Below the pieces are notes generated by a model that saw only the letters and a list, made by a program, of their open reading frames with translations, ran no database searches and was not told the origin of the DNA. Of a DNA stretch of 64,000 nt, positions 1-12,064 are shown one piece after another; position 1 is the stretch's first letter, and every line of letters begins with the position of its first letter. The stretch comes from Streptacidiphilus fuscans (GTDB lineage Bacteria; Actinomycetota; Actinomycetes; Streptomycetales; Streptomycetaceae): contig NZ_JADPRT010000004.1 in NCBI RefSeq assembly GCF_015690355.1, forward strand, positions 250,330 to 314,329. Reading direction: 5' to 3'. Position numbers and translations under genes: made by a program.

Positions 1-140
1 CCGACGGGAACGGCACCAGCGTCACCGTCGACAGCGAGTTCAAGGGCGCGGCCGTCAACATGATGGCCGCCCGGATCAAGGACGCCACCACCAAGGCGCT
101 CAACGAGTCCCTGGAGAAGCTGACCGGCCTCGTCGGCTGA
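1..140 (+). CDS. C-terminal fragment of a START/SRPBCC-like protein
   Basis: The window opens inside a gene. Reading from base 3, 45 codons run to TGA at 138-140. The visible tail contains the stretch VTVDSEFKGAAVNMMAARIK and ends EKLTGLVG. An alternating strand followed by a long amphipathic C-terminal helix fits the end of an SRPBCC (polyketide cyclase/START-like) domain, which is a common short protein in streptomycetes. The start, the full length and any catalytic residues lie outside the window, so the family assignment is tentative. Confidence 0.45.
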   Translation, partial: DGNGTSVTVDSEFKGAAVNMMAARIKDATTKALNESLEKLTGLVG

Positions 141-300
141 GGCGGCCCGGTCTGTCCGTCAGGACTGCCCAGGGCGGCGAGTGGCTGCGGCCGCTCGCCG
201 CCCTCGTCGCGCGCCACGCCGTGACGCCTCGCGTCGTCCGGGCGTTGTCGTACCCCGGTGCTTTGATGGGTGCTGTCACTCTCCCACTCCGGAGGCACGC

Positions 301-963
301 ATGGCGAAGTTGAGGGCCCACAACATCTCCGTCTCCGCGGACGGCTTCATGGCCGGTCCCGACCAGAGCGTGGACGCCCCCCTCGGGGTCGGCGCCCAGC
401 GGCTGCACACGTGGGTCTTCGAGACCGAACGCGGGCGGCGGATGATCGGTCAGAAGGGCGGCACCGAGGGCGTCGACAACGCCTTCCTGCTGCGCGCCGA
501 CGAGAACATCGGCGCGACGGTGATGGGACGCAACATGTTCGGGCCGGTGCGCGGGGGCTGGCCGGACGAGTCGTGGCGCGGCTGGTGGGGCGAGGAGCCG
601 CCGTTCCACCATCCCGTCTTCGTGCTGACGCACCATCCGCGCCCGTCGCTGGAGATGAAGGGCACGGTCTTCCACTTCGTCACCGACGGGCTCGACGCCG
701 CGCTGGACCGGGCCTTCGAGGCCGCCGACGGCGCGGACGTCCGGGTGGGCGGCGGCGCGTCGACGCTCCAACAGTGCATGCGCAACGGGCGGTTGGACCT
801 GCTGCACGTCGCGCTGGTCCCGGTCCTGCTCGGGGGCGGCGAGCGACTCTTCGACAATCTGGGCACCGGTACTGCGGACGGGTACGAGTGCGTGGAGTTC
901 GTCAGCTCGCCCAGCGTCGCGCACCTGCTCTTCGAGCGCACGGGCGCGGAGGACGCGAACTGA
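301..963 (+). CDS. Dihydrofolate reductase-like (RibD C-terminal) family protein
   Basis: 220 aa, from ATG 301 with GGAGG at 291-295. The N-terminus (KLRAHNISVSADGFMAGPDQ) is the first strand and loop of the RibD C-terminal/DHFR fold. TVMGRNMFGP near residue 79 and the VRVGGGASTLQQ segment near 150 correspond to the NADPH-binding strands, and DLLHVALVPVLLGGGERLF to the closing sheet. These single-domain proteins are probable NADPH reductases with no fixed substrate; they are annotated as 'dihydrofolate reductase family' but do not replace FolA. The length is normal. It sits 16 bp before the SDR gene on the same strand, so the two are probably co-transcribed. Family confidence is high, substrate unknown. 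Confidence 0.85.
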   Translation: MAKLRAHNISVSADGFMAGPDQSVDAPLGVGAQRLHTWVFETERGRRMIGQKGGTEGVDNAFLLRADENIGATVMGRNMFGPVRGGWPDESWRGWWGEEPPFHHPVFVLTHHPRPSLEMKGTVFHFVTDGLDAALDRAFEAADGADVRVGGGASTLQQCMRNGRLDLLHVALVPVLLGGGERLFDNLGTGTADGYECVEFVSSPSVAHLLFERTGAEDAN

Positions 964-979
964 CCAGTAGCGTGAGCGC

Positions 980-1753
980 ATGCGGACAGCACTCATCACC
1001 GGCGCGAGCGCCGGAATCGGCGCGGCCTTCGCGCGACGTCTCGCCAAGGACGGCCATGGCCTGGTCCTGGTCGCCCGCGACGCGTCACGGCTGACCTCCC
1101 TCGCGGAGGAGCTCGCCAAGGCGCACGGCGTCCCCACCGAGGTCCTCCCGGCGGACCTGGCCACGGACGCGGGCATCAGCGCCGTCGAGGCACGCCTGGC
1201 CGACGGAGACCGCCCGGTCGACCTGCTGGTCAACAACGCGGGCTTCGGCTTCAAGAAGGGCTTCCTCGACGTACCGATCGAGGACGAGCTGACCATGCTC
1301 AAGGTCCACATCGAGGCCGTGCTCCGGCTGACCCGTGCCGCCGTCCCCGGGATGCGCGACCGCGGCAAGGGGTACGTCGTCAACGTGGCGTCGGTCGCCG
1401 CCTTCGTGCCGCGCGGGACGTACGGGGCGAGCAAGTCGTGGGTGGTCCAGTTCACCGCGGGCGCGGACCGCGACCTGGCCGGCACGGGCGTGCGCCTCCA
1501 GGCGCTCTGTCCGGGGTTCACCCACACCGAGTTCCACCAGCGCGCGGAGATGGACATGTCCCGTGTGGGCCGGTGGCTCTGGCTCGACGCGGACTACGTG
1601 GTCGACCAGTCCCTGCGCGACCTGGCCCGGGGCAAGAGCGTCTGCATCCCGTCCCGCCGCTACCAGGCCGCGGTCGCGCTCTCCCGCAAGGCCCCGCTGG
1701 GCGCCCTCGGCGGCTTCTCCAACCGCATGGGCCGCCGCCGCACCGGGCGCTGA
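980..1753 (+). CDS. Short-chain dehydrogenase/reductase
   Basis: 257 aa. Classical SDR with the dinucleotide-binding TGASAGIG at residues 7-14, NNAG near 89, a catalytic Ser in the VNVASVA strand and the catalytic pair in YGASK. The C-terminus is basic (NRMGRRRTGR). The family oxidises or reduces alcohols and ketones with NAD(P)H; the DltE-like layout (VVNVASVAAFVPRGTYGASK) gives no substrate. It starts 16 bp after the reductase-like gene, so the two probably form a small redox operon. It ends against a strong hairpin separating it from convergent bldD. Confidence 0.88.
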   Translation: MRTALITGASAGIGAAFARRLAKDGHGLVLVARDASRLTSLAEELAKAHGVPTEVLPADLATDAGISAVEARLADGDRPVDLLVNNAGFGFKKGFLDVPIEDELTMLKVHIEAVLRLTRAAVPGMRDRGKGYVVNVASVAAFVPRGTYGASKSWVVQFTAGADRDLAGTGVRLQALCPGFTHTEFHQRAEMDMSRVGRWLWLDADYVVDQSLRDLARGKSVCIPSRRYQAAVALSRKAPLGALGGFSNRMGRRRTGR

Positions 1754-1874
1754 CGCCCGCAGCCCCGCGCCCCGCCCGCCCCGCCGCGCGACGGGGCGGG
1801 CAACGCAGAAGCGGGGGGCACCACACGCCCGGGACCCCCCCCCGGCAGGGGCCGGCGCCCAGCGCAGACGCGCC

Positions 1875-1912
1875 AGGCACTTCTCCCGGTGAACCCACCG
1901 GGAGAAGTGCCT
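1875..1912. terminator. Perfect 16-bp hairpin between convergent genes
   Basis: The arms 1875-1890 and 1897-1912 are exact reverse complements (AGGCACTTCTCCCGGT) around a 6-base loop. No T-run follows in either direction, as is usual in high-GC actinobacteria. It lies between the SDR stop (1753) and the bldD stop (1971), so it can serve both transcripts. The rest of 1754-1970 shows nothing else. Confidence 0.85.
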
Positions 1913-1970
1913 GCCGCAACGCCTGCCGCAACGTTTCTGCTGAGGCGTGGGGCGGTGCGAGCCGGACGGC

Positions 1971-2474
1971 TCAGACCGCGTCGTCCTCGCGGACCGCGCG
2001 GCGCGCGTCCGGGTCGAGGACGCCCCAGCTGATCAGCTGGTCGACCAGCAGCGAGGCCGGCTGGTCGTAGATGACGGCGAGGGTGCGCAGGTCGTCCTGG
2101 CGGATCGAGAGGACCTTGCCGTTGTAGTCACCGCGCTGGCTCTGGATGGTGGCCGCGTAGCGCTGCAGCGGGCCGGCCTTCTCCGACGGGACCTGGGCGA
2201 GGCGCTCCAGGTCGAGGACCAGGCGCGGCGGCGGCTCGGCCGCGCCACCAGGGGTGCTGCCGGGCAGCAGCTCCTGGACCGGGACGCCGTAGAACTCGGC
2301 CAGCTCGGCCAGGCGCTGGACCGTCACCGCACGGTCACCACGCTCGTAGGAGCCGACAACCACGGCCTTCCAGCGGCCCTGGGACTTCTCCTCTACGCCG
2401 TGCAGGGAGAGCCCCTGCTGGGTGCGGATCGCGCGCAGCTTGCCGCCAAGCTGTTTCGCGTAGTCGCTGGACAA
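1971..2474 (-). CDS. bldD: BldD, c-di-GMP-responsive master regulator of development
   Basis: 167 aa. The N-terminal XRE-type helix-turn-helix (about 8-66, RAIRTQQGLSLHGVEEKSQG) binds DNA. The C-terminal domain carries the c-di-GMP signature RXD-X8-RXXD as R114-G-D116 and R125-Q-D-D128, the positions known from Streptomyces coelicolor BldD. In streptomycetes, tetrameric c-di-GMP links two BldD C-terminal domains, and the dimer represses sporulation genes during vegetative growth. The length matches the family. It is divergent from pyrR, as in S. coelicolor, but its other flank (SDR, reductase) lacks the nusB/efp neighbours seen there. Two BldD-box matches upstream suggest autoregulation. Confidence 0.97.
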   Translation of the reverse strand: MSSDYAKQLGGKLRAIRTQQGLSLHGVEEKSQGRWKAVVVGSYERGDRAVTVQRLAELAEFYGVPVQELLPGSTPGGAAEPPPRLVLDLERLAQVPSEKAGPLQRYAATIQSQRGDYNGKVLSIRQDDLRTLAVIYDQPASLLVDQLISWGVLDPDARRAVREDDAV

Positions 2475-2615
2475 TGTGTCTCCCCGGACTCAGGTGCAAA
2501 GACGAGTGCTGTGAAGCGTTGAAGCTGTGAACACGTGCTTCGTCTGGTCTCCACGGCCCGGACGGCGCGAACCCGGCACATCCTCAAGATCTTCGGGCGC
2601 TTCGTCGCCTGGCCG

Positions 2616-2644
2616 TAACTGAGTGTGAGGTTACGCAGAGTGAT
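2616..2644. promoter_or_regulatory. Two tandem candidate BldD boxes upstream of bldD
   Basis: TTACGCAGAGTGAT at 2631-2644 fits every fixed position of the BldD-box pattern as I recall it (TNACNC[A/T]GNGTNAN). TAACTGAGTGTGAG at 2616-2629 fits with one mismatch. Their starts are 15 bp apart. BldD is known to repress its own promoter in S. coelicolor, so these are probably autoregulatory sites about 140-170 bp upstream of the bldD start. They could also touch divergent pyrR transcription. No promoter was defined in the rest of 2475-2820. Confidence 0.65.
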
Positions 2645-2820
2645 AAGCGTTCGTCAAGCCGAACGGGGCACCCGTGCGAACCCCCGTTCGGCGCAGCGGG
2701 AGACGCAGGTCGGAGGGGGTGCGTGGGAGCGCTCGGTGATCGCCCTGGTAGGGTTGACGACGGTTCCCCACGTGCGTGTCAGCCCCGGCCGACGCCACGG
2801 GAGCCCCACCCGTAGACATC

Positions 2821-2854
2821 CTTTAAGGCCCGTCCCGTGAGGCGGGGAAGGAGG
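2821..2854 (+). promoter_or_regulatory. PyrR-type RNA element overlapping the pyrR ribosome binding site
   Basis: Directly before pyrR, the RNA can fold CCCG (2829-2832) against CGGG (2843-2846) around a loop containing CCGTGAGG. This resembles the conserved PyrR-binding loop (CNGNGAGG). The 3' side runs straight into GGAGG at 2850-2854, 11 bases before ATG 2866. The layout matches actinobacterial pyr leaders, where UMP-bound PyrR covers the ribosome binding site and blocks translation instead of switching an intrinsic terminator. I see no terminator/antiterminator pair here. Confidence 0.7.
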
Positions 2855-2865
2855 TCGGCTTCGGC

Positions 2866-3423
2866 ATGACCACAGCTGCCCAGCGACAGGTTCTGGACCA
2901 GGGCGACATCGCCCGATCCCTGACCCGGATCGCACACGAGATCGTCGAACGCGCCAAGGGCGCCGACGACGTCGTCCTGCTCGGCATTCCCACCCGCGGT
3001 GCCCACCTGGCCCGCCGCCTGCACCGCAAGCTCGCCGAGATCACCGGCACCGAGCTCCCGGTCGGCACACTCGACATCACCATGTACCGGGACGACCTGC
3101 GGCTCAAGCCCGCACGCGCCCTGGAGCACACCGAGATCCCCGCCGACGGCATCGACGGCAAGCTCGTCGTCCTCGTCGACGACGTGCTCTTCTCCGGTCG
3201 CACCATCCGTGCCGCGCTCGACGCGCTGGCCGACCACGGCCGCCCCCGCGCGGTCCAGCTCGCCGTCCTGGTCGACCGCGGCCACCGCGAGCTCCCGATC
3301 CGCGCCGACTACGTGGGCAAGAACCTGCCCACCTCGCTGCGCGAGTCCGTGAAAGTGAAGCTGGACGAGACCGACGGGATCGACGCCGTCCTGCTCGGCG
3401 AGCTGGAGGGCACTGCCAAGTGA
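2866..3423 (+). CDS. pyrR: PyrR, bifunctional pyr operon RNA-binding regulator / uracil phosphoribosyltransferase
   Basis: 185 aa, full length. The type I phosphoribosyltransferase PRPP loop is [20 protein letters not shown] near residues 101-120, with [14 protein letters not shown] near 39-52 on the nucleotide side. PyrR binds UMP/UTP and the pyr mRNA leader to lower operon expression, and can make UMP from uracil and PRPP. ATG 2866 follows a strong GGAGG that lies inside the predicted PyrR-binding hairpin. The stop overlaps the pyrB start by 4 bases (GTGA), so translation is coupled along the operon. Confidence 0.97.
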   Translation: MTTAAQRQVLDQGDIARSLTRIAHEIVERAKGADDVVLLGIPTRGAHLARRLHRKLAEITGTELPVGTLDITMYRDDLRLKPARALEHTEIPADGIDGKLVVLVDDVLFSGRTIRAALDALADHGRPRAVQLAVLVDRGHRELPIRADYVGKNLPTSLRESVKVKLDETDGIDAVLLGELEGTAK

Positions 3424-4403
3424 AGCGTCACCTCATCTCCACCGCGGACCTGACCCGCGAGGACGCGCTGTTGATCCTGGACACGGCCGAGCAGATGGCC
3501 CAGGTCTCCGCGCGCTCCGTCAAGAAGCTGCCGACGCTGCGCGGCCGGACGGTGGTGAACCTCTTCTTCGAGGACTCCACCCGCACCCGCACCTCCTTCG
3601 AGGTCGCCGAGAAGCGCCTCTCCGCGGACGTCATCAACTTCTCCGCCAAGGGCTCCTCGGTCTCCAAGGGCGAGAGCCTGAAGGACACCGCGCTCACCCT
3701 GCAGGCCATGGGCGCCGACGCGGTGGTCATCCGCCACGGCGCGTCCGGCGCGCCCAAGCTGCTGGCCGACTCCGACTGGCTGCACGGCAGCGTGGTCAAC
3801 GCCGGTGACGGCACCCACGAGCACCCCACCCAGGCACTGCTCGACGCCTTCACCATGCGCCGCCACCTCAACCCGGGCGTCGGCCACGACCTGGCCGGCC
3901 GCCGCGTGACGATCGTCGGCGATGTGCTGCACAGCCGGGTCGCCCGCTCCAACGTGCGCCTGCTGCACACCCTCGGCGCCGAGGTCACCCTCGTCGCGCC
4001 GCCGACGCTGATGCCCTTCGGTGTCGAGACCTGGCCCTGCCAGGTCAGTTACGACCTGGACGCCGCGCTCGGCAAGGCCGACGCGGTGATGATGCTGCGC
4101 GTCCAGCGGGAGCGGATGAACGCGGCCTTCTTCCCCACCCAGCGCGAGTACACGCGCCGGTACGGTCTGGACGCCCGCCGCCTGGCGCTGATGCCGGAGC
4201 ACGCGCTCGTCATGCACCCCGGCCCGATGGTGCGCGGGATGGAGATCGAGTCGACCATCGCCGACTCCGACCGCGCGGTCATCGTGGAGCAGGTCGCCAA
4301 CGGCGTCAGCGTCCGCATGGCCGTCCTCTACCTGCTGCTCGGCGGCTCCGAGCCAGCCATCACGACTTCGTCTGCGAACACCCCCGAGGAGACCGGCAAG
4401 TGA
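3420..4403 (+). CDS. pyrB: Aspartate carbamoyltransferase catalytic chain
   Basis: 327 aa; GTG start inside the GTGA overlap with pyrR. It condenses carbamoyl phosphate and aspartate to carbamoyl aspartate, the committed pyrimidine step. The carbamoyl phosphate loop STRTRTSF is at residues 53-60, HPTQ at 135-138, and the aspartate-side PGPMVRG near the C-terminus. No pyrI is adjacent, consistent with a trimeric enzyme without allosteric chains. It couples through another GTGA overlap to pyrC. Length and motifs are ordinary. Confidence 0.98.
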   Translation: MKRHLISTADLTREDALLILDTAEQMAQVSARSVKKLPTLRGRTVVNLFFEDSTRTRTSFEVAEKRLSADVINFSAKGSSVSKGESLKDTALTLQAMGADAVVIRHGASGAPKLLADSDWLHGSVVNAGDGTHEHPTQALLDAFTMRRHLNPGVGHDLAGRRVTIVGDVLHSRVARSNVRLLHTLGAEVTLVAPPTLMPFGVETWPCQVSYDLDAALGKADAVMMLRVQRERMNAAFFPTQREYTRRYGLDARRLALMPEHALVMHPGPMVRGMEIESTIADSDRAVIVEQVANGVSVRMAVLYLLLGGSEPAITTSSANTPEETGK

Positions 4404-5692
4404 GCACCACGAACTACCTGATCCGCAATGCCCGCATCCTCGGCGGCGACCCGCAGGACATCCGCATCACCGACGGCGTGATCGCCGAGATCGGCGCGAG
4501 CCTGGAGGCCAAGGGCGAGCGGGAGATCGCGGCCGACGGCCTGATCGCCCTGCCCGGCCTGGTCGACCTGCACACCCACCTGCGCGAGCCGGGCCGTGAG
4601 GACGCCGAGACCGTCCTCACCGGCACCCAGGCCGCCGCCAAGGGCGGCTTCACCGCCGTCCACGCGATGGCCAACACCTTCCCGGTCGCCGACACCGCCG
4701 GTGTCGTCGAGCAGGTCTGGCGGCTCGGCCGCGAGTCCGGCTACTGCGACGTGCAGCCGATCGGCGCCGTCACCGTCGGCCTGGAGGGCAAGCAGCTCGC
4801 CGAGCTCGGCGCGATGGCCGACTCGGCCGCGCAGGTCCGCGTCTTCTCCGACGACGGCAAGTGCGTGGACGACGCGGTGATCATGCGCCGCGCGCTGGAG
4901 TACGTGAAGGCCTTCGGCGGCGTCGTCGCCCAGCACGCGCAGGAGCCGCGGCTGACCCAGGGCGCGCAGATGAACGAGGGCGTCGTCTCCGGCGAGCTGG
5001 GCCTGGCCGGCTGGCCGGCCGTCGCCGAGGAGTCGATCATCGCCCGCGACGTGCTGCTCGCCGCGCACGTCGGCTCGCGCCTGCACATCTGCCACCTCTC
5101 CACGGCGGGTTCGGTCGAGATCATCCGCTGGGCCAAGTCGAAGGGCTGGGACGTCACCGCCGAGGTGACCCCGCATCACCTGCTGCTGACCGACGAGCTG
5201 GTCCGCTCCTACGACGCCGTCTACAAGGTCAACCCGCCGCTGCGCACCGAGGCCGACGTGATGGCCCTGCGCGAGGCGCTGGCCGACGGCACGATCGACA
5301 TCGTCGCCACCGACCACGCGCCGCACCCCGCCGAGGACAAGGCGTGCGAGTGGGCCGCCGCGGCGATGGGCATGGTCGGCCTGGAGACCGCGCTCTGCGT
5401 GGTCCAGTCCGCGATGGTCGACACCGGCCTGATGGGCTGGGCCGAGGTCGCCGAGCGGATGTCCGCCAAGCCCGCCGCGATCAGCGGCATCCCGGGACAC
5501 GGACGTCCCGTCTCGGTGGGCGAGCCGGCCAACCTGGTGCTCTTCGACGCGGACTACCGTGGCGAGGTGAACCCGGACGCCTTCGCCACCCGCAGCCGCA
5601 ACACCCCCTTCCGCGGCATGGACCTGCCCGGCCGCGTCGTCGCCACCTTCCTGCGCGGCAACGCCACAGTGCTCGACGGTGAGCTCGTATGA
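4400..5692 (+). CDS. pyrC: Dihydroorotase
   Basis: 430 aa; GTG start overlapping the pyrB stop. Type I (amidohydrolase superfamily) dihydroorotase, cyclising carbamoyl aspartate to dihydroorotate. Zinc ligands H58 and H60 lie in [10 protein letters not shown], and the late catalytic Asp in TDHAPH is D305. The length is typical for the metallo-dependent class. The stop overlaps the next gene by 4 bases (ATGA), so the downstream PH-like protein is translated in the same unit. Confidence 0.97.
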   Translation: MSTTNYLIRNARILGGDPQDIRITDGVIAEIGASLEAKGEREIAADGLIALPGLVDLHTHLREPGREDAETVLTGTQAAAKGGFTAVHAMANTFPVADTAGVVEQVWRLGRESGYCDVQPIGAVTVGLEGKQLAELGAMADSAAQVRVFSDDGKCVDDAVIMRRALEYVKAFGGVVAQHAQEPRLTQGAQMNEGVVSGELGLAGWPAVAEESIIARDVLLAAHVGSRLHICHLSTAGSVEIIRWAKSKGWDVTAEVTPHHLLLTDELVRSYDAVYKVNPPLRTEADVMALREALADGTIDIVATDHAPHPAEDKACEWAAAAMGMVGLETALCVVQSAMVDTGLMGWAEVAERMSAKPAAISGIPGHGRPVSVGEPANLVLFDADYRGEVNPDAFATRSRNTPFRGMDLPGRVVATFLRGNATVLDGELV

Positions 5693-6312
5693 ACCTGACA
5701 GAACGTGTCGTCCCGTCCTTGCAGATAGCGGAGACCCCGCACTCCGCGCCGGTCACCCACGCGGGCGACCTGGTCGGTTGGGTCATCGGCATCCTGCTGG
5801 TCATCGCCCTCGTCTACTGGCTGATGCGCCAGGGCTGGCAGTGGCGCAAGACCGTGCAGTCCGGACTCCCGGACCTCACCGCCATCCCGGCCAGGACGAC
5901 CGAGACCATCCTGGAGTCCGAGGGCCGGTACGTCGGCACCACCACCGCCGGCAACTGGCTGGACCGGGTCGTCGCCCACCACCTGGGCGACCGCAGCCTG
6001 GTCGAGCTCACCCTGAGCGCCGAGGGCCTGAAGGTGGTCCGCCCGGCCTCGCAGGACTTCTTCGTCCCCGTCGACGACCTGCGTGGCGCGCGCCTGGACA
6101 AGGGCCTGGCGGGCAAGGTGTTTCCGGAGGGCGGCCTGCTGGTCGTCACCTGGCGGCTGGGCGACAAGGAGCTCGACTCCGGGTTCCGCGCCGACCGGTC
6201 CGCGGACCACGAGAACTGGGTCACCGCGATCGAGGTGCTGATCAAGGCACACGAGAAGGTCACCCGCACACACGACTTGAACGAGAACGACGAACACGTG
6301 GAAGGCGCATGA
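5689..6312 (+). CDS. Conserved pyr-operon membrane protein with PH-like domain
   Basis: 207 aa, embedded in the pyr operon by ATGA overlaps on both sides. One membrane segment lies near residues 28-46 ([20 protein letters not shown]). The remaining 160 residues are soluble, mostly predicted strand with a final helix, and fit the bacterial PH-like (bPH) proteins found at this position in Streptomyces (the S. coelicolor operon has an unnamed gene between pyrC and carA). No catalytic motif is visible. The function is unknown; the tight coupling suggests it is needed with the pathway, perhaps at the membrane near the quinone-linked PyrD, but that is inference. Confidence 0.75.
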   Translation: MNLTERVVPSLQIAETPHSAPVTHAGDLVGWVIGILLVIALVYWLMRQGWQWRKTVQSGLPDLTAIPARTTETILESEGRYVGTTTAGNWLDRVVAHHLGDRSLVELTLSAEGLKVVRPASQDFFVPVDDLRGARLDKGLAGKVFPEGGLLVVTWRLGDKELDSGFRADRSADHENWVTAIEVLIKAHEKVTRTHDLNENDEHVEGA

Positions 6313-7476
6313 TGACCGCACCGGCATCCCCCACCACGGCACGACGCGCGGCGCGCGTCCCTGCCGCATACGTCCTCGAGGACGGGCGGATCTTCCGCGG
6401 CCAGGCGTACGGCGCCATCGGCGAGACCTTCGGCGAGGCCGTCTTCAACACCGGCATGACGGGCTATCAGGAGACCCTGACCGACCCCTCGTACCACCGC
6501 CAGATCGTGGCGATGACCGCCCCGCAGATCGGCAACACCGGTGTCAACGACGAGGACCCGGAGAGCGCCCGCATCTGGGTCGCCGGCTACGTCGTGCGTG
6601 ACCCCAGCCGGGTCTCCTCCAACTGGCGTGCCAAGCGCTCGCTGGACGAGGAGCTCAAGGCCCAGGGCATCGTCGGTATCAGCGGGATCGACACCCGCGC
6701 CCTCACCCGCCACCTGCGTGAGGTGGGCGCGATGCGCGCCGGGATCTTCTCCGGCGAGGCGCTGGCCGACGACGCGACCATGCTGGAGCGTGTCCGCCAG
6801 GCCCCGCAGATGGAGGGCGCGGACTTGTGCGGCGAGGTCGCCACCGACGAGGTCTACGTCGTCCCGGCCGTTGGTGAGAAGAAGTTCACCGTGGCCGCCC
6901 TGGACCTGGGCATCAAGGGCATGACCCCGCACCGGATGGCCGAGCGCGGCATCGAGGTGCACGTGCTGCCCGCCAACGCCACCGCCGAGGACGTCTACGC
7001 GGTCGGTGACAACGGGAACGGGCCGGACGGCGTCTTCTTCTCCAACGGCCCGGGCGACCCGGCCACCGCCGACGGCCAGGTGGCCGTGCTGCGGGAGGTG
7101 CTGGGCCGCAAGACGCCGTTCTTCGGCATCTGCTTCGGCAACCAGCTGCTCGGCCGCGCGCTCGGCTTCGGCACCTACAAGCTCAAGTACGGCCACCGCG
7201 GCATCAACCAGCCGGTCCAGGACCGCACCACCGGCAAGGTCGAGGTCACCGCGCACAACCACGGCTTCGCCGTGGACGCCCCGCTCGACAAGGTCTCCGA
7301 GACGCCCTTCGGCCGCGTCGAGGTCTCCCACGTCTGCCTGAACGACGACGTGGTCGAGGGCCTGCAGTGCTTCGACCAGCCCGCGTTCAGCGTCCAGTAC
7401 CACCCGGAGGCGGCGGCCGGTCCGCACGACGCCGCCTACCTGTTCGACCGCTTCTTCGCTCTGATGGAGGGCCAGC

Positions 7477-7484
<8 letters not shown>
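6309..7484 (+). CDS. carA: Carbamoyl phosphate synthetase small (glutaminase) subunit
   Basis: 391 aa from ATG 6309, which overlaps the previous stop; a second in-frame ATG follows at once (6312). It hydrolyses glutamine and passes ammonia to CarB. The N-terminal CarA domain contains [17 protein letters not shown]. The class I amidotransferase domain has the nucleophile C275 in [10 protein letters not shown] and H365/E367 in the HPE motif. The frame stays open well upstream of 6309, but that part is antiparallel-composition noise over the PH-like gene. The 3' end overlaps the carB start by 8 bases. Carbamoyl phosphate here serves both pyrimidine and arginine synthesis. Confidence 0.98.
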
Positions 7485-10807
<3,323 letters not shown>

Positions 10808-10809
<2 letters not shown>

Positions 10810-10909
10810 TGCAACATCCGCGCGGGGGACTGTGCGGCTCAGCTATGGCTGGCCGCGCCCACGCGGCGTAGCCGCAAGTCCGCACAGCCCCGCGCCCCTG
10901 AGGTGCAAC
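10808..10909. repeat. GC-rich palindromic intergenic repeat inside the pyr operon
   Basis: The only real gap in the operon (carB stop to pyrD start, 116 bp) is filled by an imperfect dyad. Outer GTGCAAC tags occur at both ends in direct orientation; the inner arms GCGCGGGG...CTGTGCGG and CCGCACAGCCCCGCGC face each other. The right-hand part (CGGCG, AGCCGCA, CAGCCCCGCGCCCCTGAGGTG) recurs at about 54190-54240, so it belongs to the dispersed repeat family described there. It could fold in the mRNA as an intercistronic stem. Confidence 0.7.
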
Positions 10910-10925
10910 CTAAGGCCAGGCTTTC

Positions 10926-12023
10926 GTGTACAAGCTCTTTTTCAATCTCGTCTTCAAGCGACTGGACCCGGAGAAGGCCCACCACATGGCCTTCTTCTGG
11001 ATCCGGCTCGCCTCGTCGATCCCCGGGCTCCGCAACCTCGTCGCGGCCGTTCTCGCTCCGCGCGACCCCGCGCTGCGGACCCGGGCGCTGGGGCTGGACC
11101 TTCCCGGTCCCTTCGGGCTCGCCGCCGGGTTCGACAAGAACGCCGTCGGGATCGACGGGCTGACCATGCTCGGGTTCGACTACGTCGAGATCGGCACGGT
11201 CACCGCGCAGGCGCAGCCGGGGAACCCCACGCCCCGCCTCTTCCGCCTCATCGAGGACCGCGCGCTGATCAACCGGATGGGGTTCAACAACGAGGGCTCC
11301 GCCGCCGTCGCGGCGCGGCTCGCCGCGCGGCCGAAGAGCGCGAAGGCCGTCGTCGGCGTCAACATCGGCAAGACCAAGGTCGTGCCGGAGGCCGAGGCCG
11401 TCGGCGACTACGTGACCAGCACCGAGCGGCTCGCGCGTCACGCCGACTACTTCGTCGTCAACGTCAGCTCCCCGAACACGCCCGGCCTGCGCAACCTGCA
11501 GGCCGTGGACCAGCTGCGGCCGCTGCTCAGCGCCGTGCGGGAGACGCTGGACGCGAACACCGACGCCCACGTCCCGCTGCTGGTGAAGATCGCGCCGGAC
11601 CTCGCGGACGCCGACGTCGACGCCGTCGCGGACCTCGCGCTCGAACTGAGCCTCGACGGGATCATCGCCACCAACACCACCATCGGCCGCGGCGGTCTGC
11701 GGACCGACGCGGCGAAGGTCGAGTCCATCGGCGCGGGCGGCCTCTCCGGCGCGCCGCTCAAGGCCCGTGCCAACGAGGTGCTGACGCGTCTGCACGCGCG
11801 CACCGAGGGCCGGATCACGCTGGTGGCCGTCGGCGGCATCGAGACCGCCGAGGACGCCTGGCAGCGGATCCTGGCCGGGGCCAGCCTGGTGCAGGGCTAC
11901 TCGGCCTTCATCTACGAGGGCCCGTTCTGGTGCCGTCGGATCCACAAGGGCCTCTCGGCCCGACTCGCCGCCAGCCCCTATGCGACGCTGGGGGACGCGG
12001 TCGGCGCTGCCGTCCGCAGCTGA
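10926..12023 (+). CDS. pyrD: Dihydroorotate dehydrogenase, class 2 (quinone-dependent)
   Basis: 365 aa; GTG 10926. The N-terminal helical extension ([20 protein letters not shown]) that docks class 2 enzymes on the membrane is present. The FMN barrel shows [18 protein letters not shown] and [12 protein letters not shown]. The catalytic base of class 2 enzymes is Ser, here S182 by comparison with E. coli. It oxidises dihydroorotate to orotate and passes electrons to menaquinone. A complete class 1B system (pyrK, pyrDB) follows directly, an unusual duplication of this step. Confidence 0.95.
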   Translation: MYKLFFNLVFKRLDPEKAHHMAFFWIRLASSIPGLRNLVAAVLAPRDPALRTRALGLDLPGPFGLAAGFDKNAVGIDGLTMLGFDYVEIGTVTAQAQPGNPTPRLFRLIEDRALINRMGFNNEGSAAVAARLAARPKSAKAVVGVNIGKTKVVPEAEAVGDYVTSTERLARHADYFVVNVSSPNTPGLRNLQAVDQLRPLLSAVRETLDANTDAHVPLLVKIAPDLADADVDAVADLALELSLDGIIATNTTIGRGGLRTDAAKVESIGAGGLSGAPLKARANEVLTRLHARTEGRITLVAVGGIETAEDAWQRILAGASLVQGYSAFIYEGPFWCRRIHKGLSARLAASPYATLGDAVGAAVRS

Positions 12024-12064
12024 CCCTGCGTCCCGAGGGTCCTCAGGAAAGGCGAGCAGGCGCG

